Below are positions 39,985-50,919 of a stretch of DNA of 64,000 nt, one piece after another; position 1 is the first letter of the stretch, and every line of letters begins with the position of its first letter. Source of the stretch: Homarus americanus. Taxonomy: Eukaryota; Arthropoda; Malacostraca; Decapoda; Nephropidae. Under the pieces are notes generated by a model. That model made no database searches. It had not been told where the DNA came from and worked only from the letters and a program-made list of their open reading frames with translations. The stretch spans positions 1,574,501-1,638,500 of the forward strand of contig NW_024735516.1 in NCBI RefSeq assembly GCF_018991925.1, given 5' to 3'. The position numbers were made by a program, and so were the translations under genes.

Positions 39985-40448
39985 TGTGTGATTGCAAGTG
40001 CTTTCCTGTGGTAATGCTTGACTGCGATGTAAATGAGTGTGAGTGTGCATGTGTATGTGCTTGCATGTGCACGTGTTGTGATTTGTGTGTGGTGTCACTA
40101 CGTATGCATGTGATGTGGTTGCGTATGTACATCGAGTAGATGCGTGAGCATTTGGTGAGGACCGCTTTTTGTCGTAGGTGAGGCTGCAAGTGGTGTAGTT
40201 AACTGTCTATGCGTGCATTGTAGGTGCATGCGTGTGTGTTGTCGCCATATACCTGTATGTGCTTGCATTTGCATTAGGTGTGCATGTATGAGTAGTCTGG
40301 TTGCATGTCTACGTCTGTGGTGTGATTACATGTGGTATGGCTGACTGTGTGTGTGTGCTGTGCTGTGCTGCATGCACAAGTGGTATGATTGCATTTGCAC
40401 ATGGTGTGGTTGTTTGTGTTATTGCACTGTGTGTGTGTGTGTGTGTGT
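39985..40448. repeat. Decayed TG-rich minisatellite, left part
   Basis: Irregular repeats of words such as GGTGTGGTTG, TGCATGTGCAC and GTGTGTATGTG. The same wording resumes at 41,866-41,940, after the LINE insertion. Confidence 0.75.
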
Positions 40449-41865
40449 GATTTTTTTTTTATTTTGCCGCTTACAGCGGCTAGTTTATTGTGCACCCCAC
40501 ACTCATCCTGTGAGCGGTAGCGCAAAAAGATTACAGAGTAGAGTTTACAAAGGGTCATAATAATTAACCCCCGTTGTCAGGATATTATGGCACTGAAAGT
40601 TACACAGTATTTCATTTACATTATTTGTTTAGTTCTATACATAAAGGGTAACTTATTCACAATGCGTGAGTACAGGCGTGTGAGGCAGTATGTCTGGCCT
40701 CACACTTTGTTATTCACATTTACGCGGGAGGTATTCAAGCACATTGCGTATTTGGTTCTGTACATGAGAATCGATATAGTTACTAAGTGCAAAAAAGTGG
40801 ATACAATCTTAATATGTCGGCTATCTTGCCATTAGAGATGAAGTGTTGTGCCATTTCACACACAGTGTGCTTGGACCTGTCCCTAAAAGGTTCTATCTTC
40901 ACACAGTCGAGGACGTAGTGTTCAAGTGTGTGGCCATATGTATGGCCACACACTTTACATTTAGTTTTGTTTACATCTGCTTTAGGAACATACTGCCAAA
41001 GGTACTTATATCCTAACCTTAATCTAGCGGTTACAACATCTAGTGATCTTGTTACTTGCTCCATATACATGTTTCACTTGATACATCTCATCATGGTAAC
41101 CTATGGTTCGACTAGTGCCTGTTTGGTGTCCTTGTTAGACGCGAGTTTGGCGAGGGCATCAACTCAGTCATGTTTTATGAGGCCAATGTGAGAGGGGATC
41201 CACAACAGTTTGACCCTGACACCCCGGTCAACAAGGCACGCATATTTGTGTCTGGCTTCAGAGACAAGAGCGTGACAACCTGAGTCGAGGGTGCCAAGGG
41301 CAAGTAGTGAGGATAGAGAGTCAGTGATGATGAGACTGTCAGTAACAGTGGTTTCAATGAATTTAATAGCTGTGAGTATGGCAACTAATTCACTTTGTAG
41401 AGTGGATGCCCAGTTGTTAATTCTAACTCCTTTCTCAATTATATTACCGTCAGGTTGAGTCACAACAATAGCACTTCCAGCCCTCCCACAGGCGGTGTTA
41501 AGAGATCCATCAGTGTAGATGGTCTGTGTGATATTATCATCAGTCTGTAGAGTGTGTATGTGTTCAAGAGCTCTCAATTTGGCAGTGTGTTGGAGATAAA
41601 TGCTTTGTATAATTAATTTTTAGGCGGATACGTCGGTATTGTGATATCGAAGGGAACTGTCCGCCAGGGTGGCAGGAAGCGCTGTTGTGTCTCAACTTTG
41701 TACAGGTGGTCTAGTCCAAACATCTTCATATGTGTAGCTGTAGTTTGGATCCATTTAGGCTCAGTAGTCCCATGGTTCATACATTCTAGCAATTTTAAGG
41801 AGACAATGTTATCAGGATCACCACGCAGAAGCCTCAGGGCTATCATGAGGTTGACTTCAATTATT
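40449..41865 (-). mobile_element. LINE 3' half with RNase H domain
   Basis: Order on the minus strand: a linker piece ending FLPPWRTVPFDITIPTYPP (41.87-41.61 kb), then after a frameshift the RNase H domain: IYTDGSLNTACGRAGSAIVV (first D), LQSELVAILTAIKFI (E), SLIITDSLSSLLAL (D), VKLLWIPSHIGL (H). A TGA at 41,164-41,166 follows, in phase with VDALAKLASNKDTKQALVEP, a second stop, and TARLRLGYKYLW, KCKVCGHTYGHTLEHYVLDC (a CxxC-H-C putative zinc-binding end). RNase H would remove RNA from the cDNA hybrid. The catalytic residues are all present, so decay is recent. The 3' UTR ends with the hairpin GCCGC-TTACA-GCGGC (40,466-40,480) and an A-rich tail abutting (GT)n. The 5' part with the RT is missing. 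Confidence 0.9.
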
Positions 41866-41938
41866 CTATGTGTATGGTGTGGTTGTCTGTGCATATAGAA
41901 TGGCTGCATGTGCCCGGTGTGTGTGTGTGTGTGTGTGT

Positions 41939-41940
<2 letters not shown>
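41866..41940. repeat. Decayed TG-rich minisatellite, right part, with (GT)n
   Basis: GTGTATGGTGTGGTTGTCTG and TGGCTGCATGTGCCCGG continue the 39.98-40.45 kb array. (GT)n at 41,918-41,940 flanks the next insertion. Confidence 0.75.
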
Positions 41941-42240
<300 letters not shown>

Positions 42241-42299
42241 CTTGGTGGCGCACATGTCGTGACTCTATGTGCGTGGTGAGAATACACGTCTGAAGCCGC

Positions 42300-42690
42300 G
42301 CTATTAAAAGAACATGTTGCGGGAACACATTACAGTTGCATGTTGCTGATACATATTGTAGAGGACTTGCTGTAGAAACATGTTACTGAACCATGTTTTT
42401 AGGTGGCGGTTCTTGGAGCTACCAGGAGAACCATCCCTGCGGAAGTATATTGTAAAGTAAGTTTTAGCCAAACGTTGAAGTAGGAATGTAAAGTAACAAG
42501 AGCATTTTGTAGTATGAATATATTATAATGAATATTTTTAGAAATGTGTAGTTGAAAATATATGATGTATGGGAAATATTCAGGAGCATATCAGAGGAGA
42601 ATGTTGTTGAAGTATGTCGCTACAAAAACATACCCCATGACCACAATGAATGAGTATGGTGCAGGAACTTATTGTGGTAGAACCATTATT
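42300..42690. repeat. Decayed array with ACATGTTGC-like words
   Basis: Words such as GAACATGTTGC, GCATGTTGCTG, AAACATGTTACTG, ACATATTGTAG recur every 16-35 bp. Confidence 0.5.
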
Positions 42691-42699
42691 ACGGTAAGG

Positions 42700-43480
42700 C
42701 AGAAACACTTGAGGGTGATGGAGTGAGGACAGGGATAGGGGGAGTAGGAATGAGGTTTAGGGAGGGGTGGGTGGAGGAGGGGACTGGCTGCCCAATCAAT
42801 ACAGGATAAGCGGATATGAGCCAGTTAGCACAGCAGCAATGACGGCAGCTGCGACAATTGACGACCACCACTGGCATCCACAACCTGGGAGAGGTGAGGG
42901 TGGAGGGAGAGGTGAGGAGGAGAGGTGAGGGTGGGAGGAGAGGTGAGGGTGGGAGGAGAGGTGAGGGTGGAGGGAGAGGTGAGGGAGGGAAACAGTGGGT
43001 GGGGGAATATAGAGGTGGGAGTGAGGCTGCAGGAGTCAGGGTTGAGTGAGGGAGAAACGCACGAGTGAGGGAAGAACGTGATAAGGTGAGGGAGAGACAT
43101 GATGGGTGAGGGAAAGACGTGATAAGGTGAGGGGAGAGACGTGATAAGGTGAGGGAGAGACGTGATAAGGTGAGGGAGAGATGACAAGGTGAGGGGAGAG
43201 ACGTGATAAGGTGAGGAGAGACGTGATAAGGTGAGGGGAGAGACGTGATAAGGTTGAGGGAGAGACGTGACAAGGTGAGGGAGAGACGTGATAAGGTGAG
43301 GGAGTGACGTGATAAGGTGAGGGAGAGATGTGAATGAAGAAAGTAATCTGGGGATAAGGATGAGGAAAGAACCTGGAGATAAGGGATGAGGAAAGAACCT
43401 GGGGGAGCAAGGATTTGGGAAGTACCTGGAGATAAGGATGGGGTCACATTCTACACTGGGGCTGCTTACTTTGGTCGCCA
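42700..43480. repeat. Purine-rich block with 18-bp and 21-bp minisatellites
   Basis: At 42,880-42,985 the unit is about GGTGAGGGTGGGAGGAGA (18 bp). At 43,062-43,335 the unit is GAGGGAGAGACGTGATAAGG plus T (21 bp), about 12 copies. The long minus-strand frames rich in Ser, Pro and Leu (252 and 218 codons) come from this repeat. Confidence 0.93.
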
Positions 43481-43495
43481 TGAAAACTTCTATCC

Positions 43496-43596
<101 letters not shown>

Positions 43597-43789
43597 TTCT
43601 AATGTTTGTTTATTATTTACATTTATCATATTTTATTCCTTATTCCTTATTTTACAAAACTACTTGTGGTTTGAAAAAATAAAAATAATAATGTAAAATT
43701 GTGCAACATTTCAAACTGAACAACTTCCCGGAGCAGGAAACTTGTGATAGCTGAAAGGTTGAGCACCTCCTGCACGGTAAACTTCTTGA

Positions 43790-43836
43790 CCCTCTCTGCT
43801 CTTCCACTCTTCTTCCTCTCTGCTCTTCCACTCTTC

Positions 43837-43873
<37 letters not shown>

Positions 43874-44148
43874 CCACTTTCCCTCTTCCACAATCCTCTT
43901 TTCTTCCACTCCTCCTCTTTTTCTCTCCTCTTCCTCTTTTCCTTTCCTTCTATTCTTCCCTATCTCCTCTTCCACTCTCTATCTCATGTCTCCCTCTTCC
44001 TGTCCGTCTCTCCTCTTCCTGTCTCCTCTCTTCTGTCTCCTCTCTTCTGTCTCCTCTCTTCTGTCTCCTCTCTCCTGTTTCTCTCTCTCCTTCCTCTCTG
44101 CCTCTTCCACTATCCTCTTCTCTCTCCTCTTCCACCTTCCTTTTTCCC

Positions 44149-44179
<31 letters not shown>

Positions 44180-44810
44180 CTTCTTCTTCTTCTCCTTTCT
44201 GTTCTTCTCTTTCTTTCTTCACGATCCCTCTCATATTCATCTTCTATCCTTCCCTCCTCCCTCCCTCCTTCACTCTCAGCTACTCCCTCCCTCTCCCTCT
44301 CTTTCCCTCCGTCCCTCCCCTTCACCTCTCAGCTATTCCCTCCCTCTCCCTCTCTTTCATCCTTCCTCCTCCCTTCTTCACTTGCCAGCTACTCCTCCCT
44401 CTCCCTCTCTTCCCCTCCCTCCCTCCTCCTTCACTCCTCAGCTACTCCCTCCCTCTCCTCCCTCTCTTCCCTCCTCCGTCCCTCCTTCACTCTCAGCTAT
44501 TCCTCCTCTCCCTCTCTTTCATCCTTCCCTACTCCCTCCCTTCTTCACTCTCAGCTACTCCCTCCCTCTCCCTCTCTTTCATCCCTCGCCCCTTCCCTCC
44601 TAACATTTCCCTCTTCTCTGTTTTCCATCGTCTTTATCCCCCTTCTTCTCTCTGGTATCCTTCTTTTCTTTTCCCTTTTCATTTTATTCCTCCATCTCTC
44701 TAAACCTTCTTCGTCATCCTTCCTCTCCTTTCTTCCCTTCTTCCTCCATTTTTTCTTCTTTCCTCCTCCTTATTTCTACCTTTTCCTACTTCCTTTTCGG
44801 GGCATAACCT
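43790..44810. repeat. Pyrimidine-rich block with about 57-bp units
   Basis: Includes (CT)n 43,840-43,868 and (TTC)n 44,151-44,192. At 44,250-44,620 a unit containing CTTCACTCTCAGCTACTCCC then TCCCTCTCCCTCTCTTTC recurs about six times. The 319-codon + frame is an artefact of near-absence of A and G. Confidence 0.9.
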
Positions 44811-44859
44811 TTTCACTTTATAGAAAATCACGTGTGAATGAAGAAAGGATTTGGGCCTG

Positions 44860-45090
44860 AGGATGAGGGAGAGACCAGACCAGACCAGAGGATGAGGGAG
44901 GAACCAGAGGATGAGGGAGAGAGAGAGAGACCAGAGAATGAGGATGGGGGAGGGAGGAACCAGAGGATGAGGGAGGGAGGAACCAGAGGATGAGGATGAG
45001 GGAGGGAGGAACTAGAGGATGAGGATGAGGATGAGGGAGGAACCAGAGGATGAGGGAGGGAGGAACCAGAGAATGAGGATGGGGGAGAGA
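44860..45090. repeat. Purine-rich minisatellite, about 24 bp
   Basis: Units of AACCAGAGGATGAGGGAGGG plus 3-9 bp, about nine copies of variable length. Confidence 0.92.
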
Positions 45091-45424
45091 CCTTGTTTGT
45101 GTGTTCTAGTCAAGTGATATAATGTTGTTTATGTACAGGTTAATTACTTTTTCTCGGTAAACAAACAGAAATTCGACTCCACAAACAGTAATCTTTTGAG
45201 GAACATAACACCAGGTACATACTTATGGACACTTCAAAACGTTAAGTGATTTACCTGGGTTTTATGGGTTTTGATAAGGAATATTTGTATTTTGTATCGT
45301 GTGTATAGCTGCTTCATTATGTTAGCTCTTTAGGCACTGTTCAAAAGCCTTAATTTTTTTTTAACACTAGAAAACAACTATGGAGAAAAAATTATGAAAT
45401 ATATAAGATTATTTTTTTTTTTTA
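45091..45424. other. No gene recognised
   Basis: Unique AT-rich sequence between two strand-biased blocks. Confidence 0.5.
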
Positions 45425-45776
45425 CCCTTTCCCTCTTTCCCCGCCTCTTTTTCCCTCTTTCTTTGTCGTCTCTTTTTTCCATTACTTCTCTTATTTGCTT
45501 CTCATTTTGACTTCTTTCGTCTCTTTCCTTCCCCCCCCCCGTTATCTCCTCCCTCTGGTTCTCCTCTTCTTCAAATCTGTCCCTTATTTCCCTTCGTTCA
45601 CTTCCTTTTCCTTCCCAATCTCCCTCTCCCTTTGTCTTCTCCTCTCTTCTCTGCACTCTCCCCTTCCCTTTGTACTCCCCCCTCCACCTTCGTCCTCTCC
45701 CCTTCCCTTTATACTCTCCCTCCCCTTCCCTCCGCTAGCATGGAGTGGCAAGTAAGGGGGGTGTTGGCGATACAAT

Positions 45777-45866
<90 letters not shown>
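45425..45866. repeat. Pyrimidine tract followed by (GA)n
   Basis: T/C-rich to 45,735, then (GA)44 at 45,779-45,866, a switch of purine strand within 50 bp. Confidence 0.92.
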
Positions 45867-45867
<1 letters not shown>

Positions 45868-45869
45868 GG

Positions 45870-46730
45870 CGGAAGGGATAACGCTTAACCCCAGGTAAGA
45901 CTCTTGAGGCCATATTCTCAAAAGGTTACACGGTATATGTATTATTACCTGCAGATGTGAGACTGCATCGACCTTAATGAAATACAAATGCACAGGATAA
46001 TGGAGGCCATATTGATGTCGATATTAAATTGAAACACTAATTTAACTCCAGGTCATCTTATCCATTTTTTGTAAGTGAGAAAATTTTTAAGATATCTATG
46101 AGAAATCTGAAGCTTGGATTTTTCCTTTTGGGTCAGCATTACCTTCTTCTTACGTCGAAATAATCTTCATCCTTGTACCTTCTTCTCCCTGCAGCTTGTC
46201 CTATTGATCTCTCTCCACTTTCTCCTTATCTCTTTTTCTTGCTCTCATTCTTCCCCCTTTACTCCTTTCCCCTACTTACGTTTCTCTCTTTCCATCTCCC
46301 AGTTCTCTCTTGCCTCCTTTTTTTTTCATCTCCTGTCTCCACTTTGATCTGTCGTTCATTCACGATTTTTATTCTTCTTTTATTCCCTGGTTCTTCCTAT
46401 TTACATTTATCTCCAGCATTCCTGTTTGGTTTAATGCTAATGAGGCAGACAGGCAGGCAGATGGCATGCTAGCAAATGTTATGTCATGTTTAAATCTTGA
46501 TCTTCCACAGTTTTCCATTCATTTGTAACTTACACGAAATCAGTTTTATTAAACCTGGTCCATTGACATTATACCTGTCAACACCTGGTTCGGCCACCCG
46601 GGTCGGCAATCAAGGACTACAGGTAACCAATATCTTGACCTTCAAAGACCTGGGTTAATAGGGGCCTCCAGGCTCCACAGTCGCTCTCCACGGTTCCCAG
46701 GACACGATCCTTACACCAGTCCATACAACT
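45870..46730. other. No gene recognised; T/C-rich part
   Basis: Pyrimidine-rich 46,130-46,420; otherwise unique. Confidence 0.5.
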
Positions 46731-46734
46731 CCAG

Positions 46735-47900
46735 CCCACGACACTAAGACCACAACTAACTACCTATGTTCCCTTACCCACAGCCCACGACACAACTCAT
46801 GATTCCAAATGTCATGAGCCCTCAACCCACGGCCTCAAATAACGATGACTCGCATTTCACGACTTCCAACCAACGACTCAATATAATCCTACGACCCTCA
46901 ATACAATAACCTCATAACCAACGATCCCCAGCCCATGCTTCGTATTTACGGCTGCAACCAGTTTACAGATTCCCATCCCATCAATGATTCCAGTTCATAT
47001 TCCCAGTTTACGAATCCCAACCCATGACCCCTTGCTTGCTCATGATCTGAAGCCCTTAACCCATACTACGTTCCCTTGTCCATGAACCCCAGGTCACTGC
47101 CCCCAACCCCTAATCACAACCCATGATCCTTTCCATAGCTAAGAACCTCACCCCACGACTAGAGCTTACAACTCACAGCCGCTAGAAACGGCCCCCATGG
47201 TACCACGCAATAATCCCTTATCTTAATATCTATAACCCTTGGCTTCAACCGTTCCCCAATTCCACGAACTTTTTTCATTGACCAAAACCGTCGTACTCTA
47301 ACTTCTAAATTCCATAACCCATATCACATAACCAGAGTGACTAACTCACGCCCATAGCCCCAGGAAGGGCCCCTACCCCACGATTCTAACCCATGATCCC
47401 CAGACTACGATTTTCAGATCATTTCTACACCCCTCTGTCCCTCAGTCCATGAATTTTAACTCCCATATCTCAGCCCAAATTTACACCTAATGAACCCCTT
47501 TACCCATGTCTTCAACCCATAGTCACTTCCACAATCTTCCTCGCCCCATGGCTCCTAGTTCACATTCATAACCCACGACCCCTTGACACCCTAGCTTACG
47601 ACCCCTGTTTATAACCCGCAAGCCCATGATTCCTAGCTCATGTTCCCCAGCCTGTAACAGCAGCTTACGACTCACTTCCCAAGAGTCGTAGCACATCATT
47701 ATCGGCTCCCCATCCAATTTTCCCCCAACCCGTAACCCACAGCCCACGATCCTAACCCATTACCTCCAACATATAACCCCTATGTAACCCATGACCCCCA
47801 GTACAAGATACAGCCTACGACCCCCAAGACCACGACCTCCTGCCCTCTCCGCCTCCAACCCACGACCTCCTGCCCTCTCCCCTCCAACCCACGTTCCTCC
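46735..47900. repeat. Decayed C-rich array of AACCCACGAC words
   Basis: About 1.2 kb in which CCCACGAC, CCCATGAC, AACCCATGATCC and CCAACCCACGACC recur every 12-30 bp, best preserved at 47,810-47,900. No unit is intact for long. A TTGCCAGGACAAAGGACCTG box follows at 47,905. Confidence 0.8.
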
Positions 47901-48119
47901 CACTTTGCCAGGACAAAGGACCTGGTGAAGGGAAAGGTGCCACTTGCCTCACCTTCCACTTAACTAATTAACGCCATCTGCTCCTCAACCATTACACCTG
48001 GCCGGTCACTTTACTGCGGAGCTGCATAAGTCTTTTGTCCAAGGAAAATGTTCGTATAGGATTATGGATACTAGTTTTAATATGGAAAAAAAAAAATATA
48101 TATATATATCCTTTAATGG

Positions 48120-48410
48120 GACGAGGAAGGCCTTTGAGGCAACATATATATCTAGGAGTGAACTAACTAACCACAGGGAGGGTTTCATGTGCTGGTCAGT
48201 GAATACCGCGGACCTAGCATTGACGTCACACAGTAAGGTAGACAGGTTGGGGTCGGCAAATGACAGCCAATCAGGCTCCGACACGACAAGGCGTCCAGAG
48301 AGGTGAGGTGCACCCGGGGTACATACAGTCTCTGTTTTCTGTCTAAAGATGGTTTCTGTGTAGCCCGAAACGTTACAGAAATAAAGATATCGGACTTTTC
48401 ATAACAGTAC
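48120..48410 (+). mobile_element. Possible 3' end of a retroelement (Penelope-like?)
   Basis: The + frame reads KAFEATYISRSELTNHREGF and MCWSVNTADLAL, reminiscent of the end of a GIY-YIG domain (EA..I....N...GF..W) of Penelope-like elements. GTAGCCCGAAACGTTACAGA and AATAAAGAT follow at about 48,362-48,390; similar wording is often found near the 3' ends of such elements. Weak, with no other domain seen. Confidence 0.3.
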
Positions 48411-48419
48411 AGTAAATTC

Positions 48420-49895
48420 AAGAGTTTACATAATCAACATTTTGTGTAACTTATATTAGGTCAGCTACATATACTAAAAACTGGGGGTATAAATTATTTT
48501 TTCATTAGATATATTAAGACTTTGGTTTAACTATCTGTACTTTGTCTTGCTTCCTCTTGTTGCTTTATATGGTCGGGGTCTGTCAGAGGCTGGTCTCCGG
48601 TACTCTTTCACTGTCTCTTAACCTTTCCTTTGGTCTACCATTCCTTCTGCTCTCCACCTCCGTCCTCATAGTAATCCTAATTAGCCTCTCCTCCTCCCTC
48701 CCACCTCAACCGCCATCTATCTTTCCTCCTAATTTCTTCTCACAGTTCTCTCGTCCTCCTTCTCTCCGTCCTCTTCACTCCACATGTTTTCTCCTCAACC
48801 TGCAGCTGTCTCTTCTCGTCTCTTCGTTAATGTTCCTGTTCTTACACCATAACTACAAACCGTTATTCTCAAGTGTCTCCTGAACCTTTCCTTTGTTTCT
48901 TACTCTCAGATCCCACATTATTTCCTTTACTTTTTCCCCCCAAGTTAATGTTCTTGTTTGTATCCTCCCTTCCCCCTGTTATCATCATCACCATCTTGCT
49001 CATTGCCGCTCCCTGGTACACAAAACTATCAATTTACTTAAAGGTATTACCATTCACTGTTACATGCTAATCTAACTCAGTCTCCCGTTAATTTTCAGTT
49101 CATCTTTTCCGGGGCCATTAGATCACTCCTCTAGTGTTACCTCCCTGTGAAAGTTGTTCCCAGCAAGCTGTATGTTATCGCTTTTCATATCTTAAATTCT
49201 TTTACCATAAAGGGAACGAATATACACGTGCTGAGTAACACTGTGGGAACATTTCAGTACCTTCCAATATGTGACCTGAAGAATTCTGAAATATGATTAA
49301 GTGAAGTTAGTCAAATGGATGTTCCCAAGTCTGTCAATAGTCATGTAAACACTTTTATGTTTACCTCATTGATGGCCTGCAGTCAAGAGAGTTTACTGGT
49401 CTATTTATAGAATGAAAATTAAACCCAGTAACATAACCCACCAAAAGAAACTATTATAAGCTTGATTTATGTAAATGAATTTATCAGAAGTAAATATTTA
49501 TGTGATTCAGTGCATCAAAACTATCGCTAAAGGAAACAGAGCAAGGCAGTAAGAGCAAAGACAAATAATTATGTTTTTTTTCATGTCTTTTAGACTGATA
49601 CTGTATAACTCTATATTGCAGTTAATTGTATAATTATATTCTTGAATAACCATGTTTTCATTAGATTAACACAGTACATAGTTATGCACAGCAGGGAAGC
49701 TGGCTAGAGGACACTCACTTACATGTGTTTTAATTTGAAAAATAAAACTATATATTACCAAGTGTACTGTCAACACCTGGTTGTCTTACATAAGTTATAT
49801 ATCTAATTTGTATCTATGAGTACATATTGTTTTGGTTTAGTCAGGCCTAAATGTAAATACATTATATGAGACAAAATTTTATTTATTTTATTTTT
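48420..49895. other. No gene recognised
   Basis: T/C-rich to 49.0 kb, then AT-rich unique sequence. The 113-codon + frame at 48,542-48,883 starts TTG and is hydrophobic through T-richness only. Confidence 0.45.
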
Positions 49896-49899
49896 ATTT

Positions 49900-50090
49900 T
49901 AGAAGAGCAACATTGATGCCAGCGCGGATACGAGACTTTACATAAGAAAGTTGAGAGTCCGCCATAACACTCAACCGTCTTCACTTTTCCAGCTGTAGGA
50001 AGGTACCCGTTCACAGCTGGGTTTGACTGAGGGTGCCCCTAGGAGTGAAACAAGGGAGGTGAACACTGTACCCACTCGGTCGCACCTGTC
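49900..50090 (-). mobile_element. tRNA-derived SINE, Ser/Leu-like head
   Basis: The minus strand from 50,085 reads GCGACCGAGTGGGTACAGTG (A-box region of a class II tRNA, compare GGCCGAGTGG), TTCACCTCCCTTG, TTTCACTCCTAGGGGCACCC (decayed B-box), then a body with AGCTGTGAACGGGTACCTTC. The same head plus body occurs at 59.2-59.45 kb and the body alone at 20.9 kb. Confidence 0.65.
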
Positions 50091-50800
50091 AATATTTTTC
50101 CATATCTGCCACGTCAACTACACACAAGAGTTTTATCTACAGTTACTGCGTCAGCTTTTTGCTTATTAACTCCATCGTTATAAATCTAAGAGGCACTTCC
50201 CTGTTTGAGAACACTCACCTCCACATGATTGCCCCTCTTACGTTTGCCGATGTTTCTTTTAACATTACCTCAGCCACCATCGTCTGCATCCACCAAAGAA
50301 AGATTTCAAAATTTGTTCTTCCCTTCGTCACATCACCAGGCTTGTTGAAAATATAAAAAACCCAAACGCAATATCTCGTCTTAACTTCCTTGTGTTCTTC
50401 ACTACTTACCTCACTGTAACGAGTCTCCTTATCTGTGTCTCCTTCACTCCTAATAGTGGGGAGGCATATCAAGCCTATTGTGCATTTTGTGATAAAAGTA
50501 CCAAATTTGACACTTATTGACGTTAAGATAATGAACAAATCTGGATATGGTGCCACTGTATATTTTTCCCCCGACGGCCTTGGCATCCAGAAAAGTCACT
50601 TCAAGACATATTGCGGGACTAAAATAGTCGCAGTTGACATTCTAAGGTCCTAAAAGACAAGGACAAAGGAGATAAACCAAAATTAAATATGGTTTTATTA
50701 CGTCATTGGTGAATACAGTATGTGAATTTGCAAGTACAGCGAGTTGTGCTGGAGCAGTATTCATCAATCTATGAAGTCAATGATGGGACCACAGTCCTTC
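50091..50800. other. ATG minus ORF of 123 codons, unrecognised
   Basis: The frame at 50,215-50,586 on minus begins with ATG (MPRPSGEKYTVAPYP). The product is mixed in composition, with no domain I know and no neighbour supporting it. The opposite strand is also partly open here. Probably chance or a decayed exon. Confidence 0.2.
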
Positions 50801-50820
50801 ACACACGCACACGCACACGC

Positions 50821-50859
<39 letters not shown>
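50801..50859. repeat. (AC)n microsatellite
   Basis: Begins with ACACGC hexamers, then pure (AC)n. It lies about 60 bp from the 3' end of the minus-strand pseudogene. Confidence 0.97.
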
Positions 50860-50862
<3 letters not shown>

Positions 50863-50919
50863 CTGTGCATTCAAGTGCAGCCTTTTTGCACTTGCAGCCC
50901 TTCACACATACCCTCTTGC

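Noticed and set aside
42689..43481. 252- and 218-codon minus frames rich in Leu, Ser, Pro
   Set aside because: Generated by 18- and 21-bp purine-rich repeats read on the complementary strand.
43744..44703. 319-codon + frame, apparently membrane-like
   Set aside because: Pyrimidine-only codons give Leu, Ser, Pro and Phe; the frame is open because A and G are nearly absent.
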